Of a stretch of DNA of 52,952 nt, positions 8,031-16,618 are shown piece by piece. The notes below the pieces were generated by a model, which was given only the letters and a program-made list of their open reading frames with translations, did no database searches and was not told the DNA's origin. The stretch's first letter is position 1. Each line of letters opens with the position of its first letter. The translations under genes and the position numbers were made by a program. The stretch is from Bdellovibrio sp. (GTDB taxonomy: Bacteria > UBA10199 > 2-02-FULL-44-16 > DYJF01), in assembly GCA_020723205.1 (NCBI GenBank), contig DYJF01000007.1:1-52952 (forward strand). Reading direction: 5' to 3'.

Positions 8031-9974
8031 TCATTTGACCTTCGATCCTATCTCCACGTCTTTGAGCGGCGTTAGAATACTGACGGAATTCTCGTCAGAA
8101 GCGGCAAGGAGCATTCCGTTGGATTCGATGCCGCGAAGTTTTGCAGGTTTCAGATTGGCAACCACGACTATCTTTTTCCCCACAAGCTCCTCCGGAGAAT
8201 AGTGCTTGGCGATGCCCGCGACTATCTGGCGCGTCTCCGAACCGATGTCTATCTCGAGCTTCAGAAGCTTGTCCGCCCCTTCGACCCGCTCCGCCTGGAC
8301 GATCTTGGCGACGCGCAGGTCCACCTTTGCGAAATCGGTTATGTCTATGAGATCCGCCTTCGGCATTTCCATTTTCTTCTCCTTTTTCTTCTTCTCAACC
8401 TCGACCTTAACCTCAACCTTCTCATCCTCTATCCTCGGAAAGAGCGCTTCGCCCTGCTTCACCTCAACCATCTTCTTTATCCCTCCCCACTTCTCCACAT
8501 CTTTAAGTTCTTGCGAAGAAAAGATCCCCAGAGCGTTAAGGCCCATCTGTTCCCATATCCTCCCCGACGTGGCCGGTATGAAAGGCGCAGATTCGATAGC
8601 GACGAACCGGATCGTTTCGGCAAGATGATAAAGGACGCAGTTTATCTGCGCGGCGTTCCCGCTCTTGGCGAGCTCCCACGGCTTCCATTCATTTATATAG
8701 CGGTCCGCGGCCGCCATCATCTCCCATATCGTCGCAAGCGCATTGTGGAATTCTATCTCCCCGCCCTCGTGTTCAAGGCAGGTCCTTATCTTCTCAAGCG
8801 ACAGGCCGACGACCCCTTGGAGTTCTTTCTCTTTTTCGCCGATACATTCGGTGTCAGGCGGTTCGATCTTGCCGCCCTGGAACCTCGTCGCCATGCCGAT
8901 CGTCCGGGCCACGAGATTTCCCAGCCCGTTCGCAAGATCGCCGTTGTAGCGCTTTATGAAGTTCTCCCAGGTGAAATCGCCGTCCCTCCCGAAACCTCCC
9001 TCGCGCATGAGGTAATAACGCAGCGGGTCCGCTCCGTATCTCTTGATGACGTCGAGCGGCGTTACGACGTTGCCCAGCGTCTTGCTCATCTTCTCGCCCT
9101 TCAAAGATATGAAGCCGTGTCCGAAGACGGTCTTCGGCAGCTCTATCCCCGCGCTCATGAGCATCGCGGGCCATATCACGCAGTGGAAACGCGTGATGTC
9201 CTTTCCGATGACATGCACGTCGGCCGGCCACCATTTTTTGAATAGTTTTTCGTCCCACCCGTAGCCCACGGAAGTTATATAATTGATCAGGGCGTCGAAC
9301 CAGACATAGACGACGTGTCTGGGATCGTTCGGAAGAGGAATCCCCCACGGAAAGGACGCGCGCGATACGCTGATATCCTCGAGGCCCTCGTTCAGGAGAG
9401 AGAGTATCTCGTTCCGTCGCATCTCGGGAAGAATGAACTCCGGATGCTTCTTTATGTGCTCAAGCAGCCGGTCCCTGTACTTTGAAAGGGCGAAGAAATA
9501 ATTTTCCTCCTTGAGCCACACGGGCTTCGTCTTATGGTTTGGGCACGCCCCCTCGACAAGGTCCTTCTCCGTCAGGAACGCCTCGCAGGATTCGCAGTAC
9601 CATCCTTCATACTGGGACCGGTATATATCGCCCTTCTCCGCGATCACCGCGAACAGTTTCTTAACACCCGCCTCGTGGTTCACGTCGCTCGTCTGCATGA
9701 AGCCGTCATACGATATCGAAAGCTCTTTCCATATCTTTTCAAACTCTACGCGCATGCGATCGCAATAGAGTTTGGGATCAAGGCCGCGCTCGTCGGCCGC
9801 CTTCTTGACATTGACGCTGTGCTCGTCGTTGCCCATCTGGAAGTGTACATCGAAACCGTCCAGTCGCTTGAAGCGGGCCAGCACGTCGGCGCCTATCTTC
9901 TCATACGCCGTACCGATGTGCGGAAGACTGTTCACATAATCTATAGCCGTGGTGATGTAGAAACGCTTTGCCAT
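8031..9974 (-). CDS. metG: MetG, methionyl-tRNA synthetase
   Basis: Class I aminoacyl-tRNA synthetase charging tRNA-Met. The mature frame of 647 residues starts at ATG 9974 (MAKRFYITTAIDYVNSLPHIG); an open frame runs 76 codons further upstream but is arginine/glycine-rich, overlaps the 3' end of the preceding gene and is not part of the family. HIGH-type motif HIGT at 19-22, KMSKT catalytic loop, a zinc knuckle with CESCEAFL and CPNH, and a C-terminal EMAP/OB tRNA-binding domain (about 545-647, 'FAKVDLRVAKIVQAERV') that makes the enzyme a dimer in other bacteria. A lysine/glutamate-rich linker (VEVKVEVEKKKKEKK) separates the domains. Last gene of tmk-holB-PSP1-metG. Confidence 0.97.
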   Translation of the reverse strand: MAKRFYITTAIDYVNSLPHIGTAYEKIGADVLARFKRLDGFDVHFQMGNDEHSVNVKKAADERGLDPKLYCDRMRVEFEKIWKELSISYDGFMQTSDVNHEAGVKKLFAVIAEKGDIYRSQYEGWYCESCEAFLTEKDLVEGACPNHKTKPVWLKEENYFFALSKYRDRLLEHIKKHPEFILPEMRRNEILSLLNEGLEDISVSRASFPWGIPLPNDPRHVVYVWFDALINYITSVGYGWDEKLFKKWWPADVHVIGKDITRFHCVIWPAMLMSAGIELPKTVFGHGFISLKGEKMSKTLGNVVTPLDVIKRYGADPLRYYLMREGGFGRDGDFTWENFIKRYNGDLANGLGNLVARTIGMATRFQGGKIEPPDTECIGEKEKELQGVVGLSLEKIRTCLEHEGGEIEFHNALATIWEMMAAADRYINEWKPWELAKSGNAAQINCVLYHLAETIRFVAIESAPFIPATSGRIWEQMGLNALGIFSSQELKDVEKWGGIKKMVEVKQGEALFPRIEDEKVEVKVEVEKKKKEKKMEMPKADLIDITDFAKVDLRVAKIVQAERVEGADKLLKLEIDIGSETRQIVAGIAKHYSPEELVGKKIVVVANLKPAKLRGIESNGMLLAASDENSVSILTPLKDVEIGSKVK

Positions 9975-9979
9975 GTCCT

Positions 9980-10987
9980 TTATCTGCGACGCCGCCCCCC
10001 GCGCCTCCCCCTCTGTCCCTCTTTTCTTTGCTCTCCCTCTTTGCGTTCGCCGCCGCGTTCCGGCCGCCTTTCCGGCTGTCTCTCCTGCCGCTTCGCATCG
10101 GCCGCGGGTTTGGGCGCGCTCCCTTCGGCCCTTGGAGAGGGCGGCGAAATGTCCTTGAGCGGGACCTTGACCTCCTGCCCCTCGTCCAGCCGAACGATGC
10201 ACTGCTCCTTCAAGATGTCGAGGCCAACGACCTTTCCGTTCCCCTGCGGTACGGAAACGAACGTCCCCACGCGCGGAAGCCGCTGGCGTATCTCTGCGTA
10301 GAGAGCGCTCTCATAGGCGAGACAGCACTTGAGCTTTCCGCATATGCCGGTCAGCTTCGCGGGATTCGGCGTCAGGCCCTGCGTCTTCGCCATCTGTATG
10401 GAGATGGACTGGAACTGGCGCAGATGCTGGGAGCAGCACGTCAAAAGACCGCACGACCCGATACCGCCCCTGCACTTCACTTCGTCTCGCGCGCCTATCT
10501 GATGCATTTCGACGCGCATGTGCAAGGACGTAGCGAGGTCCTTCACGAGACTCCTGAAATCAACGCGTTCTTCCGCAAAGAAAGTGAGTATCACCTTCTT
10601 TCCCCCGTCGCGGAGTTCCGCCGCCAGAGGTTTCATCGGAAGGTTGCGCTCCTTGACCTTTTCCAGAAAATGCCCGTAGATCTCCATCTCCTTTTCGTTC
10701 AGGTTCGCCTGTTCCGCAACCTCGGCCGGAGATGCCTTCCGGAGGACCCTCTTTATGTCCTTGGGTATCTCCGCCTCGTCGATCGATTGGGGAGACAGGA
10801 TCACGGTTCCGACGGACGTCCCCTGCTCCGCCTCAACGACCACAGCTTCTCCGCGACCGAGCGTTCCGTCGTTCGTCAGGAAAGAATAGATCTTGCCGGC
10901 GTGGCGGTATTGCACTCCGACGACGAACCTCTGCTTCGGTTCGGACGGCTTCGCGTCTTTTTTTGTCTCCGGTGCGTTACCTTCCAT
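9980..10987 (-). CDS. PSP1-domain protein, RicT/YaaT-like
   Basis: A 335-residue protein with a PSP1 domain at about 60-250. It carries the cysteine-rich signature of the RicT (YaaT) family, CRGGIGSCGLLTCCSQHLRQF and GICGKLKCC (given in parts because of length), cysteines that in Bacillus subtilis RicT bind an Fe-S cluster with RicA/RicF. There the complex affects RNase Y-dependent RNA maturation and phosphorelay. Neither partner is visible here. The last 60 or so residues are arginine/glycine/glutamate-rich and probably disordered, like an RNA-binding tail. The position after tmk and holB and just before metG matches the conserved tmk-holB-yaaT neighbourhood. Confidence 0.9.
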   Translation of the reverse strand: MEGNAPETKKDAKPSEPKQRFVVGVQYRHAGKIYSFLTNDGTLGRGEAVVVEAEQGTSVGTVILSPQSIDEAEIPKDIKRVLRKASPAEVAEQANLNEKEMEIYGHFLEKVKERNLPMKPLAAELRDGGKKVILTFFAEERVDFRSLVKDLATSLHMRVEMHQIGARDEVKCRGGIGSCGLLTCCSQHLRQFQSISIQMAKTQGLTPNPAKLTGICGKLKCCLAYESALYAEIRQRLPRVGTFVSVPQGNGKVVGLDILKEQCIVRLDEGQEVKVPLKDISPPSPRAEGSAPKPAADAKRQERQPERRPERGGERKEGEQRKEGQRGRRGGRRRR

Positions 10988-11014
10988 AAAGTTCCCTTGC
11001 TCAGCACTCCTCTC

Positions 11015-11953
11015 CTATTTCGTTAACGTAAACAGAAGCTGTTCAAACAGCAACTGTTTATTGGCGGTCGTCGCAAGCGCGTCGCGAACGCCGGAGATGG
11101 ACCTCAAATCCCGTTCCAGCTTCGATATCGAACGCCTTTCCAGGAACGCAGCGCCTCCCTGCGAGGAACCGGCGCCGGTCGAGCGTCCATACATGGCGTC
11201 TCTGTAGAACCTCATTATCAGGTCTATGATGAGGTGCGGCTGCTCGTTCTCTTTTGCCCATGTCTCCGCCAACGCTATGATGTCGGACGCGTTCGCGCCG
11301 GCAAGGAGCGTATTCAATCTCTCGATGACCATATCGACGAACTCGCCCTCCAACTCCGAAATGGAGCCGATCGAACCCTCCGAAAGTCCGGCAAGACGGC
11401 CCGCCTCTTTTCCGTCCATGCCCTTCTCTGCGACAAGATAGCCGGATACGTCGCTTGCGGTCAGGGGCGAAAAGACCATCTTCTGGCAACGCGACCTTAT
11501 GGTCGGCAGCAATTTGTGCGGGAACGCCGTTACAAGAATGAAGTGCGTCCTTTGCGGCGGCTCCTCCAACACCTTGAGCAGGGAATTCGCCGCCGTCAAC
11601 ATGTCCGCATCATCCATCAAGACGACCTTCGACGTGCCCTCGAGGGGATGAAACTTCAGCTCCTGCTGCAGCTCCCTCACCTGTTCGATCAGGATCTTTT
11701 CCGTCTTCGGTTCGATGAAGAACGCGTCCGGATGGGAGCGGTTCTTTATCTTCGCGCATTGGGCGCACGTACCGCACGCGTCAGGGGACCTTACACAGAA
11801 CAGTGCCGAAACGAACGCCTCTGCCACCCTTCTCTTCCCGATGCCGGCGAGCCCGGAGAAGAGATACGCGTTATGGAGCCGCCCTGTCTCAAGCGCCCTT
11901 CTCATCTCCTCTATCTGTCGCTTGTGACCGAAGATGTCGGACCACATGGTCAT
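11015..11953 (-). CDS. holB: HolB-like DNA polymerase III delta-prime subunit
   Basis: Clamp-loader subunit of 312 residues with an N-terminal AAA+ domain. It has the Walker-A-like GLAGIGKRRVAEAF (about 35-48), a zinc module with four cysteines (CVRSPDACGTCAQC, about 53-66), the strand VVLMDDADML with downstream LLKVLEEPPQRTHFIL, and the sensor region IRSRCQKMVF. The collar domain at the C-terminus (about 200-312) is divergent, as usual for delta-prime. Tandem with tmk (3 bases upstream) and the PSP1 gene (27 bases downstream), a widespread order. dnaX-encoded tau/gamma is excluded by the length and synteny. Confidence 0.93.
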   Translation of the reverse strand: MTMWSDIFGHKRQIEEMRRALETGRLHNAYLFSGLAGIGKRRVAEAFVSALFCVRSPDACGTCAQCAKIKNRSHPDAFFIEPKTEKILIEQVRELQQELKFHPLEGTSKVVLMDDADMLTAANSLLKVLEEPPQRTHFILVTAFPHKLLPTIRSRCQKMVFSPLTASDVSGYLVAEKGMDGKEAGRLAGLSEGSIGSISELEGEFVDMVIERLNTLLAGANASDIIALAETWAKENEQPHLIIDLIMRFYRDAMYGRSTGAGSSQGGAAFLERRSISKLERDLRSISGVRDALATTANKQLLFEQLLFTLTK

Positions 11954-11956
11954 AGT

Positions 11957-12598
11957 TCATTTCACGATCTTCATTATCTCCTGAACGACCCGCTGCCGGA
12001 CCGAATCGGCCGGTTCCGTCGCATCAACGACCTTCACGCGTGAAGGTTCGTTGCGAGCGATCATAAGATATCCTTCGCGGACCCGCTCGTGGAACTCGAT
12101 CGCCTCCTGTTCGAAACGGTCCTCTTTTCCCGTGATCTTCTCCCTTTCGTTCCTCTCCCAGGCCCGTTTCAAACCGACCTCCGCCGGGAGGTCCATCAGT
12201 ATCGTGAGGTCCGGTTTCAGGCCGCCCGCGGCCATCTTGTGCACCTGTTCCAAAAAATCGCCGCTTATCCTTCTGGCGGCACCCTGATATGCGGTCGTCG
12301 CGTCAGCGAAGCGGTCGCACAGAACGATCTTTCCATCTTTCAAGGCCGGCCTTATCACCTCTTCGACGTGCTGGTTCCTGGCCGCGGCGTAAAGGAAAAG
12401 CTCCGCGACGGGAAACATTCCGCGGTTCTCCACCGAGAGCAATATCTTTCTTATTTGGTCGCCGAGCCGTGTTCCGCCCGGTTCGCGCGTAAGGACCGTA
12501 TCATGGCTCCGCAATTTCAAAAAATCCTCGAGGAGCCGGATCTGCGTCGTCTTGCCGCATCCTTCGATACCCTCAAAGGAGATAAAAAGTCCTGCCAT
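11957..12598 (-). CDS. tmk: Thymidylate kinase
   Basis: Phosphorylates dTMP to dTDP for DNA synthesis. 213 residues, normal length. P-loop FEGIEGCGKTTQ near the N-terminus, the dTMP-binding REPGGTRLGDQIRKILL, DRFADATTAYQGAAR and a LID region ERNEREKITGKEDRFE. The start was set at ATG 12598 because GGAGG lies six bases upstream there; the reading frame continues seven codons further up without a ribosome site. First gene of the minus-strand tmk-holB-PSP1-metG operon; its promoter lies in 12599-12767 but I see no convincing -10/-35 pair. Confidence 0.96.
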   Translation of the reverse strand: MAGLFISFEGIEGCGKTTQIRLLEDFLKLRSHDTVLTREPGGTRLGDQIRKILLSVENRGMFPVAELFLYAAARNQHVEEVIRPALKDGKIVLCDRFADATTAYQGAARRISGDFLEQVHKMAAGGLKPDLTILMDLPAEVGLKRAWERNEREKITGKEDRFEQEAIEFHERVREGYLMIARNEPSRVKVVDATEPADSVRQRVVQEIMKIVK

Positions 12599-12767
12599 AA
12601 CGAACCTCCGTTCCAACACCCGACCGGCCCGTCCTCTATGCGTTTATGGCTAAAAAAGCAAGGATTTTAAATAGTTAGAATGGGAAGCAACTTCAGGGTA
12701 CCGCCCGGCCGATAATATATATGGAAGGGAACGCTCTATCTATCGGGAGGGATTCGGGTTTTCTTTT

Positions 12768-12962
12768 ATGAGTGACGTCAAGACGATAACATCGGTTCTC
12801 ACCGGCGAAGAGGTAAAGGTCTTCGATTTCTGCCGCGACGACCAGCGCGCGGATTCCTTTGAACCTTCGCCCGTCGCGATCGCGGACTCCTATGAGGGCC
12901 TCGCCGACAAGGGGGTCTCGCTTCAGTTCACTTCACTTCTGAACGGCATCAAAGAGACGTAA
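12768..12962 (+). CDS. Small hypothetical protein, 64 residues
   Basis: No family recognised. The frame begins MSDVKTITSVLTGEEVKVFD and ends VSLQFTSLLNGIKET. The composition is acidic and soluble, with no signal peptide or membrane segment. Support for a real gene: a GGGAGGG ribosome-binding-like sequence 12 or so bases upstream, codon choice like its neighbours (third positions mostly G/C), and location in an otherwise empty 350-base gap between the divergent tmk and the convergent pepA. Its last 14 bases overlap the 3' end of pepA on the opposite strand. It could still be a chance frame. Confidence 0.5.
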   Translation: MSDVKTITSVLTGEEVKVFDFCRDDQRADSFEPSPVAIADSYEGLADKGVSLQFTSLLNGIKET

Positions 12963-14472
12963 TGAAATTGACAAGGATCCTTACTCCGGCGCCGGTGCAC
13001 CCGCGCGGGGAGTAGGGCAGATCTTCGTCCGTCCACGACGTCGAAGCGATGTCGAGATGGGCCCACTTCGTCTCTCCCACGAACTCTTCGAGGAACAGCG
13101 CGCCGTTTATCGTGTCCGCCCTGCTGGAACCGACGTTTTTGAGATCGGCGATGCTGCGCGTCAGCCCTTTCTTGTAATCTTTCTCCAGCGGAAGCTGCCA
13201 GACCGGCTCGCCCGCCCTCTCCCCGCTGTGCTTGAGCTTGTCTATCAAACGCTGGTCGTTGCCCAAGACCGCGGCATATTTTTCCCCGACCGCATAGACG
13301 CAGGCGCCGGTGAGCGTCGCCAGGTCTATCATGTAGTCCGGTTTCTTGTCGGAGGCGTATGAAAGCGCGTCCGCGAGTATCATCCGCCCTTCGGCGTCGG
13401 TCGTTATTATCTCTATGGTCTTTCCGTTCCGCGCCCTGACGACGTCTCCCGGCTTGACGGCGTTGCCCGCCGGCATGTTCTCGCATGCCGGAATATAAGC
13501 GTCCACCGCGACGTGCGGCTTCAATTGCGCGATCACCCTCATCACTGCGATGACCGCAGCGGCGCCGGCCATGTCGTCCTTCATCTGTTCCATGCCCTTC
13601 GGCGGCTTGATGGATATGCCTCCCGAATCGAACGTTATCCCCTTTCCAATGATGGCCACCTTCGCCTTTGCCTTGCGCGCGGGCTTGTACTGCATGTGGA
13701 TGAAGACCGGCGGCTGGGGACTTCCCCTTGCTATCGAGAGGAACGCCTCCATCTTCTCCGCCCTAATCTCCCGTTCGCTCATGACGCTCACGTGAAGGCG
13801 GCCCTTCGTCCCCTCCTCTTTTGCGAGACGCGCCAGGACCAGAGGGGTCATGTCGAGCGACGGCGTGTTGCCCAGATCCCTCGCAAAGTTGGTGGCCTTG
13901 CCCGTCGCCTCTCCCGCGAAGAGCGCCTTTTGGAACAGCGGCGCATTTCCCGCCGTGACGAGAAACACTGTTTCCAGAACGGACCTTTTTCTGTCCTCTT
14001 CCTTCTTATATTGTTCGAAGGAATACGAGCCGAGGAGCATCCCCTCGACGAACGCCTGTATACGCGTGGGCGTCCCAAACTCTCCCACCCTTTCTTTCTG
14101 AAAGACCACGGCAACGCTCTTGGCCTTCACATCGACCGCCGCCTTCGAAACGACGCTCCCCGCCCTCCTTAAAGTCTCAAGGCCGAACGCCTTCTTCTGC
14201 CCGAGCCCTATCAGCAGGACGTACCGCGCGGGAACGAGCCCGGCCGTGAAAATCAGCTTGCTCTTGCCTTCGGATCCGGCGAACTCCTCTGCAGAGATCA
14301 GCTTTGAGATCCCCCCTTTGAGCTTTCTGTCTACAGCGACCCCGCCGTCCTCTTTCATGAGGGACGCCGGCTTCGGCTTCTCCCCCTTTTTCGTCTCCTT
14401 CTCAAAACACACAATGGCGATGACATCCGCCTTGAAAGATTCGACAGCGCCTTTTGCTATTTTGAATTTCAT
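12949..14472 (-). CDS. pepA: PepA-type leucyl aminopeptidase (M17)
   Basis: Cytosolic zinc/manganese aminopeptidase of 507 residues with an N-terminal macro-like domain (about 1-170) and the C-terminal catalytic domain. Metal and active-site blocks are present: GKGITFDSGGISIKPPKGM, KDDMAGAAAV, and TDAEGRMILADALSYA, where the family signature usually reads NTDAEGR and here has Thr-Thr before Asp. The usual role is turnover of short peptides; some homologues also bind DNA. The start ATG 14472 has AAGGAG four bases upstream. Convergent with the small gene at 12768 and divergent from the methyltransferase gene. Confidence 0.95.
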   Translation of the reverse strand: MKFKIAKGAVESFKADVIAIVCFEKETKKGEKPKPASLMKEDGGVAVDRKLKGGISKLISAEEFAGSEGKSKLIFTAGLVPARYVLLIGLGQKKAFGLETLRRAGSVVSKAAVDVKAKSVAVVFQKERVGEFGTPTRIQAFVEGMLLGSYSFEQYKKEEDRKRSVLETVFLVTAGNAPLFQKALFAGEATGKATNFARDLGNTPSLDMTPLVLARLAKEEGTKGRLHVSVMSEREIRAEKMEAFLSIARGSPQPPVFIHMQYKPARKAKAKVAIIGKGITFDSGGISIKPPKGMEQMKDDMAGAAAVIAVMRVIAQLKPHVAVDAYIPACENMPAGNAVKPGDVVRARNGKTIEIITTDAEGRMILADALSYASDKKPDYMIDLATLTGACVYAVGEKYAAVLGNDQRLIDKLKHSGERAGEPVWQLPLEKDYKKGLTRSIADLKNVGSSRADTINGALFLEEFVGETKWAHLDIASTSWTDEDLPYSPRGCTGAGVRILVNFITSL

Positions 14473-14494
14473 AAAGCTCCTTTCTTACGCCGCT

Positions 14495-14523
14495 TTTGTA
14501 ATATGCCTTTTTCATTGTATCAA
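14495..14523 (-). promoter_or_regulatory. Candidate promoter of pepA
   Basis: On the minus strand a -35 TTGATA (14518-14523) and a -10 TACAAA (14495-14500) are separated by 17 bp, about 20-50 bases upstream of the pepA start. Read by eye only. Confidence 0.4.
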
Positions 14524-14549
14524 GGCAAAGTTTCCGATAAATTCGCGGC

Positions 14550-15320
14550 ATGTCGGAATCCTTCGAGGATTTTCTAAAAAAGGTGATGGCCGGAACCGGC
14601 CGCCTTGTCGAAAAGATCATCGGCGAGGCGCACAAGGCGAAGGTCTCGGTGGGCACGCGCGGCGGGCTAAAACCCATACTCTCTTTGGAGAGCCAGTTCA
14701 CGCCCGCGAAGCTGCGCGAAATGATAGCGGCAGCGACGGAGCGCATCTGCGTGCCGGCCATCCCCGAAATGAAGGGACAGTCCGCGCTTGAAATAGGGGA
14801 CGGACCGTCGTTTCTCGCGCCCCGTTTCATGTCCATGCAGGCGCGCATGGCGCTGGGCTTCGAGATAGGCGGAACGCCTTCGCTCCGTCAGGGCGATTCC
14901 ACCCGCGGCTATGTGACCCGCGGCCACGCGTCCGCCCTTCCGTTCGAAAAAGAGCTCTTCGATTATATCGGCGCGCGGCTCGCGACCAGTCTTCAGGGCG
15001 ACGTCATCAAGGCGGTGAAGGAGATCGGCAGGGTGCTCTCGCCCGGCGGACAGGGATTTTTTGCGGACTTCCACCCCTTCGGGCTGTACGCGAAAAAGGG
15101 CACGGAGAGGATGAGGGCGGTAGAATCCACCGTGCGCGGCATGGAGGATTATTACAAGGTCTGCCGCTCCGCGGGACTTCGCATCGTTGATCTTCGCGAG
15201 GCGTTCATAGACGAGACCTTTCGCTCGCTCTTTGCGGGAGAGGAGATCCAAGCTTACCGCAACGTGAAGGGTTCGCCGCTCCTCATTTTCGTGTTCTTCT
15301 TCAAACCGAAGGGAAAATGA
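14550..15320 (+). CDS. Class I SAM-dependent methyltransferase
   Basis: A 256-residue protein with a Rossmann-type methyltransferase core. SAM-binding motif I appears as ALEIGDGPSFLAPRF (about 79-93), an acidic strand end follows (GFEIGG), then the post-motif region FDYIGARLATSLQGD and 'LSPGGQGFFADFHPFG', where such enzymes have the LxPGG turn. The N-terminal 75 residues are helical and charged (SFEDFLKKVMAGTGRLVEKI) and not a domain I recognise. The substrate is unknown. Divergent from pepA, and followed 53 bases later by the RidA gene across a heptamer array. No clear Shine-Dalgarno precedes the ATG. Confidence 0.8.
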   Translation: MSESFEDFLKKVMAGTGRLVEKIIGEAHKAKVSVGTRGGLKPILSLESQFTPAKLREMIAAATERICVPAIPEMKGQSALEIGDGPSFLAPRFMSMQARMALGFEIGGTPSLRQGDSTRGYVTRGHASALPFEKELFDYIGARLATSLQGDVIKAVKEIGRVLSPGGQGFFADFHPFGLYAKKGTERMRAVESTVRGMEDYYKVCRSAGLRIVDLREAFIDETFRSLFAGEEIQAYRNVKGSPLLIFVFFFKPKGK

Positions 15321-15323
15321 ACT

Positions 15324-15358
15324 AGACCTTAGACCTGAGACCTTAGACTTGAGACCTA
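15324..15358 (+). repeat. Heptamer tandem array (AGACNNN)5, copy 1
   Basis: Five consecutive 7-base units: AGACCTT (15324), AGACCTG (15331), AGACCTT (15338), AGACTTG (15345), AGACCTA (15352). It fills the gap between the methyltransferase stop (15320) and the RidA Shine-Dalgarno (AAGGGG, about 15358-15363). Related arrays lie at 32702-32722 and 47290-47324. Confidence 0.85.
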
Positions 15359-15373
15359 AAGGGGAAAACAGCC

Positions 15374-15835
15374 ATGGATTTTGATGAAAAACTTGCCGAT
15401 CTATTCATCGACCTTGCAGAGCCACCGACGCCGGCCTCCGGCACGGCGCACGCGGTCCAGAGCGGTAAGCTCCTTTATATCAGCGGCGTGCTTCCCATAT
15501 CGGAAGGAAAGATCGCAGCGAAGGGCCGGGTCGGCCTTGAAGTGAGGCCGGATAACGCAAAGCTCGCCGCAAGGACAGCGGCCGTCAACGCACTTGCGAT
15601 AATAATGGCGGAGTGCCAGGGCACGCTCAACAAAGTGAAGAGGATCGTCAATGTCACCGGTTACGTCTCTTCCGGAGGAGATTTTCGCCAGCACAACAAG
15701 GTGCTGGACGGTGTCGCCGAACTCTTCAGCCAGGTATTCGGGCCGGCGGGAAAACACGCAAGGAACGCCGTCGGCTGCACCGGCCTTCCCAACGATGCGT
15801 GCATCCAGCTCTCTCTGATCGTGGAACTGAAATGA
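15374..15835 (+). CDS. RidA/YjgF-family protein
   Basis: A 153-residue member of the RidA (YjgF/YER057c/UK114) family, trimeric enzymes that hydrolyse reactive enamine/imine intermediates from PLP enzymes. The protein shows SGKLLYISGVLPISEGKI, LAARTAAVNALAIIMAECQGTLNKVKRIVNVTGYV and the C-terminal RNAVGCTGLPNDACIQLSLIVEL. The arginine that binds the substrate carboxylate in true RidA is usually in an 'ARxxx' block; here ARNAVGCTGLPNDACIQ fills the position and resembles the YjgF-like branch of about 150 residues rather than canonical 128-residue RidA. Which deaminase it serves is not shown. The stop abuts the convergent response-regulator stop with no spacer. Confidence 0.88.
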   Translation: MDFDEKLADLFIDLAEPPTPASGTAHAVQSGKLLYISGVLPISEGKIAAKGRVGLEVRPDNAKLAARTAAVNALAIIMAECQGTLNKVKRIVNVTGYVSSGGDFRQHNKVLDGVAELFSQVFGPAGKHARNAVGCTGLPNDACIQLSLIVELK

Positions 15836-16258
15836 TTATTCGGATCTGATCGCGGTTTGAAATTCCTCTTCGCGGCGTTTTGCCAGCATGTGCTCGATCT
15901 TCCTCACAAGCGATCTCAAATGGAAGGGCTTGGAGACATAATCGTCCGCTCCGTGGGTCAGCCCCTCGATGCGGTCGGCCTGCGCATCTCTGGCCGAAAC
16001 TATGAGGATCAATATGTCTTTAGTGGCGGGATCGCCCTTTATGCGGTTGCATACCTCGATGCCGGATACCTTGGGCATCATGATGTCCAAAATGATGAGG
16101 TCGGGCCTTTTCGCCTTGATCTTCTCGAAGGCCTCATCCGCATTAAATGCGCTCTGGATGACGTACCCCTCTTTGACCAGCATCTTGCCCAGAACGGTGT
16201 GGACCTCCGGTTCATCATCCACTATTAAAATGAGGTTTGAATGCTGATTTATTCCCAT
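15836..16258 (-). CDS. Stand-alone response regulator (CheY-like receiver)
   Basis: A 140-residue receiver domain with all phosphotransfer residues: acidic pair D14-D15, phospho-acceptor D58 (LIILDIMMPK), S88 and K110 (VSKPF). A short basic tail (AKRREEEFQTAIRSE) follows; there is no output domain. No histidine kinase is encoded nearby, so the partner is an orphan. The 'PKVSGIEVC' and 'LTHGADDYVSKPFHLRSLVRKIEHMLAKR' blocks resemble receivers that signal through protein-protein contact. Convergent with RidA, and divergent from the porin across a 360-base region. Confidence 0.92.
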   Translation of the reverse strand: MGINQHSNLILIVDDEPEVHTVLGKMLVKEGYVIQSAFNADEAFEKIKAKRPDLIILDIMMPKVSGIEVCNRIKGDPATKDILILIVSARDAQADRIEGLTHGADDYVSKPFHLRSLVRKIEHMLAKRREEEFQTAIRSE

Positions 16259-16618
16259 ATTTCATGGACTTACATAATTTCGGGGGGTGGTCAAGGAAAA
16301 ATGGAAAAGATACGGGGCGATTTTTTTATTGCATCATATATTACATTCATTTATATTCCCATTTGCCCGTTTTTATGTCGTTTTTTGCCCTTTGAAAGCC
16401 GGGGGAAGGGACGCTTGACAGGGGGAATAAGGCACGTTATAAGCGCGTCAATCCAATGCCGTCCTTTGTTGGGGTGGGCGGTGTAAGTACTTGTCGTTAT
16501 TGATGAAATCTTAAAAGTGGTACCCGTAGCGGAAATCCGGTCTGGAAAGGAGGTGCCCTCTCAATAGGCCGTCCGCGGAAACTGTTAATTAAAAGGAAAC
16601 TAAAAGGAGAGGAAACAC
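16259..16618. promoter_or_regulatory. Porin promoter (16415-16443) and long 5' leader; response-regulator upstream region
   Basis: A near-consensus plus-strand promoter is present: -35 TTGACA (16415-16420), 17-bp spacer, -10 TATAAG (16438-16443). Transcription would begin near 16450, giving a leader of about 170 bases before the porin ATG. The leader ends in two similar 11-base units, TAAAAGGAAAC and TAAAAGGAGAG (16590-16611), the second being the ribosome site. It also contains a small GAGG-TGC-CCTC inverted repeat near 16551. The left third (16259-16400) is AT-rich and should hold the leftward response-regulator promoter, which I cannot place. Confidence 0.65.

Noticed and set aside
9975-10202. 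76-codon N-terminal extension of metG
   Set aside because: Arginine/glycine-rich, overlaps the end of the PSP1 gene in another frame, and the family start MAKRFYITTA is at 9974.
15324-15358. CRISPR-like array
   Set aside because: Units are 7 bases without spacers and no cas gene is present.
16241-16486. 81-codon frame upstream of the porin
   Set aside because: Overlaps the porin promoter and the response-regulator start; composition is not coding-like.
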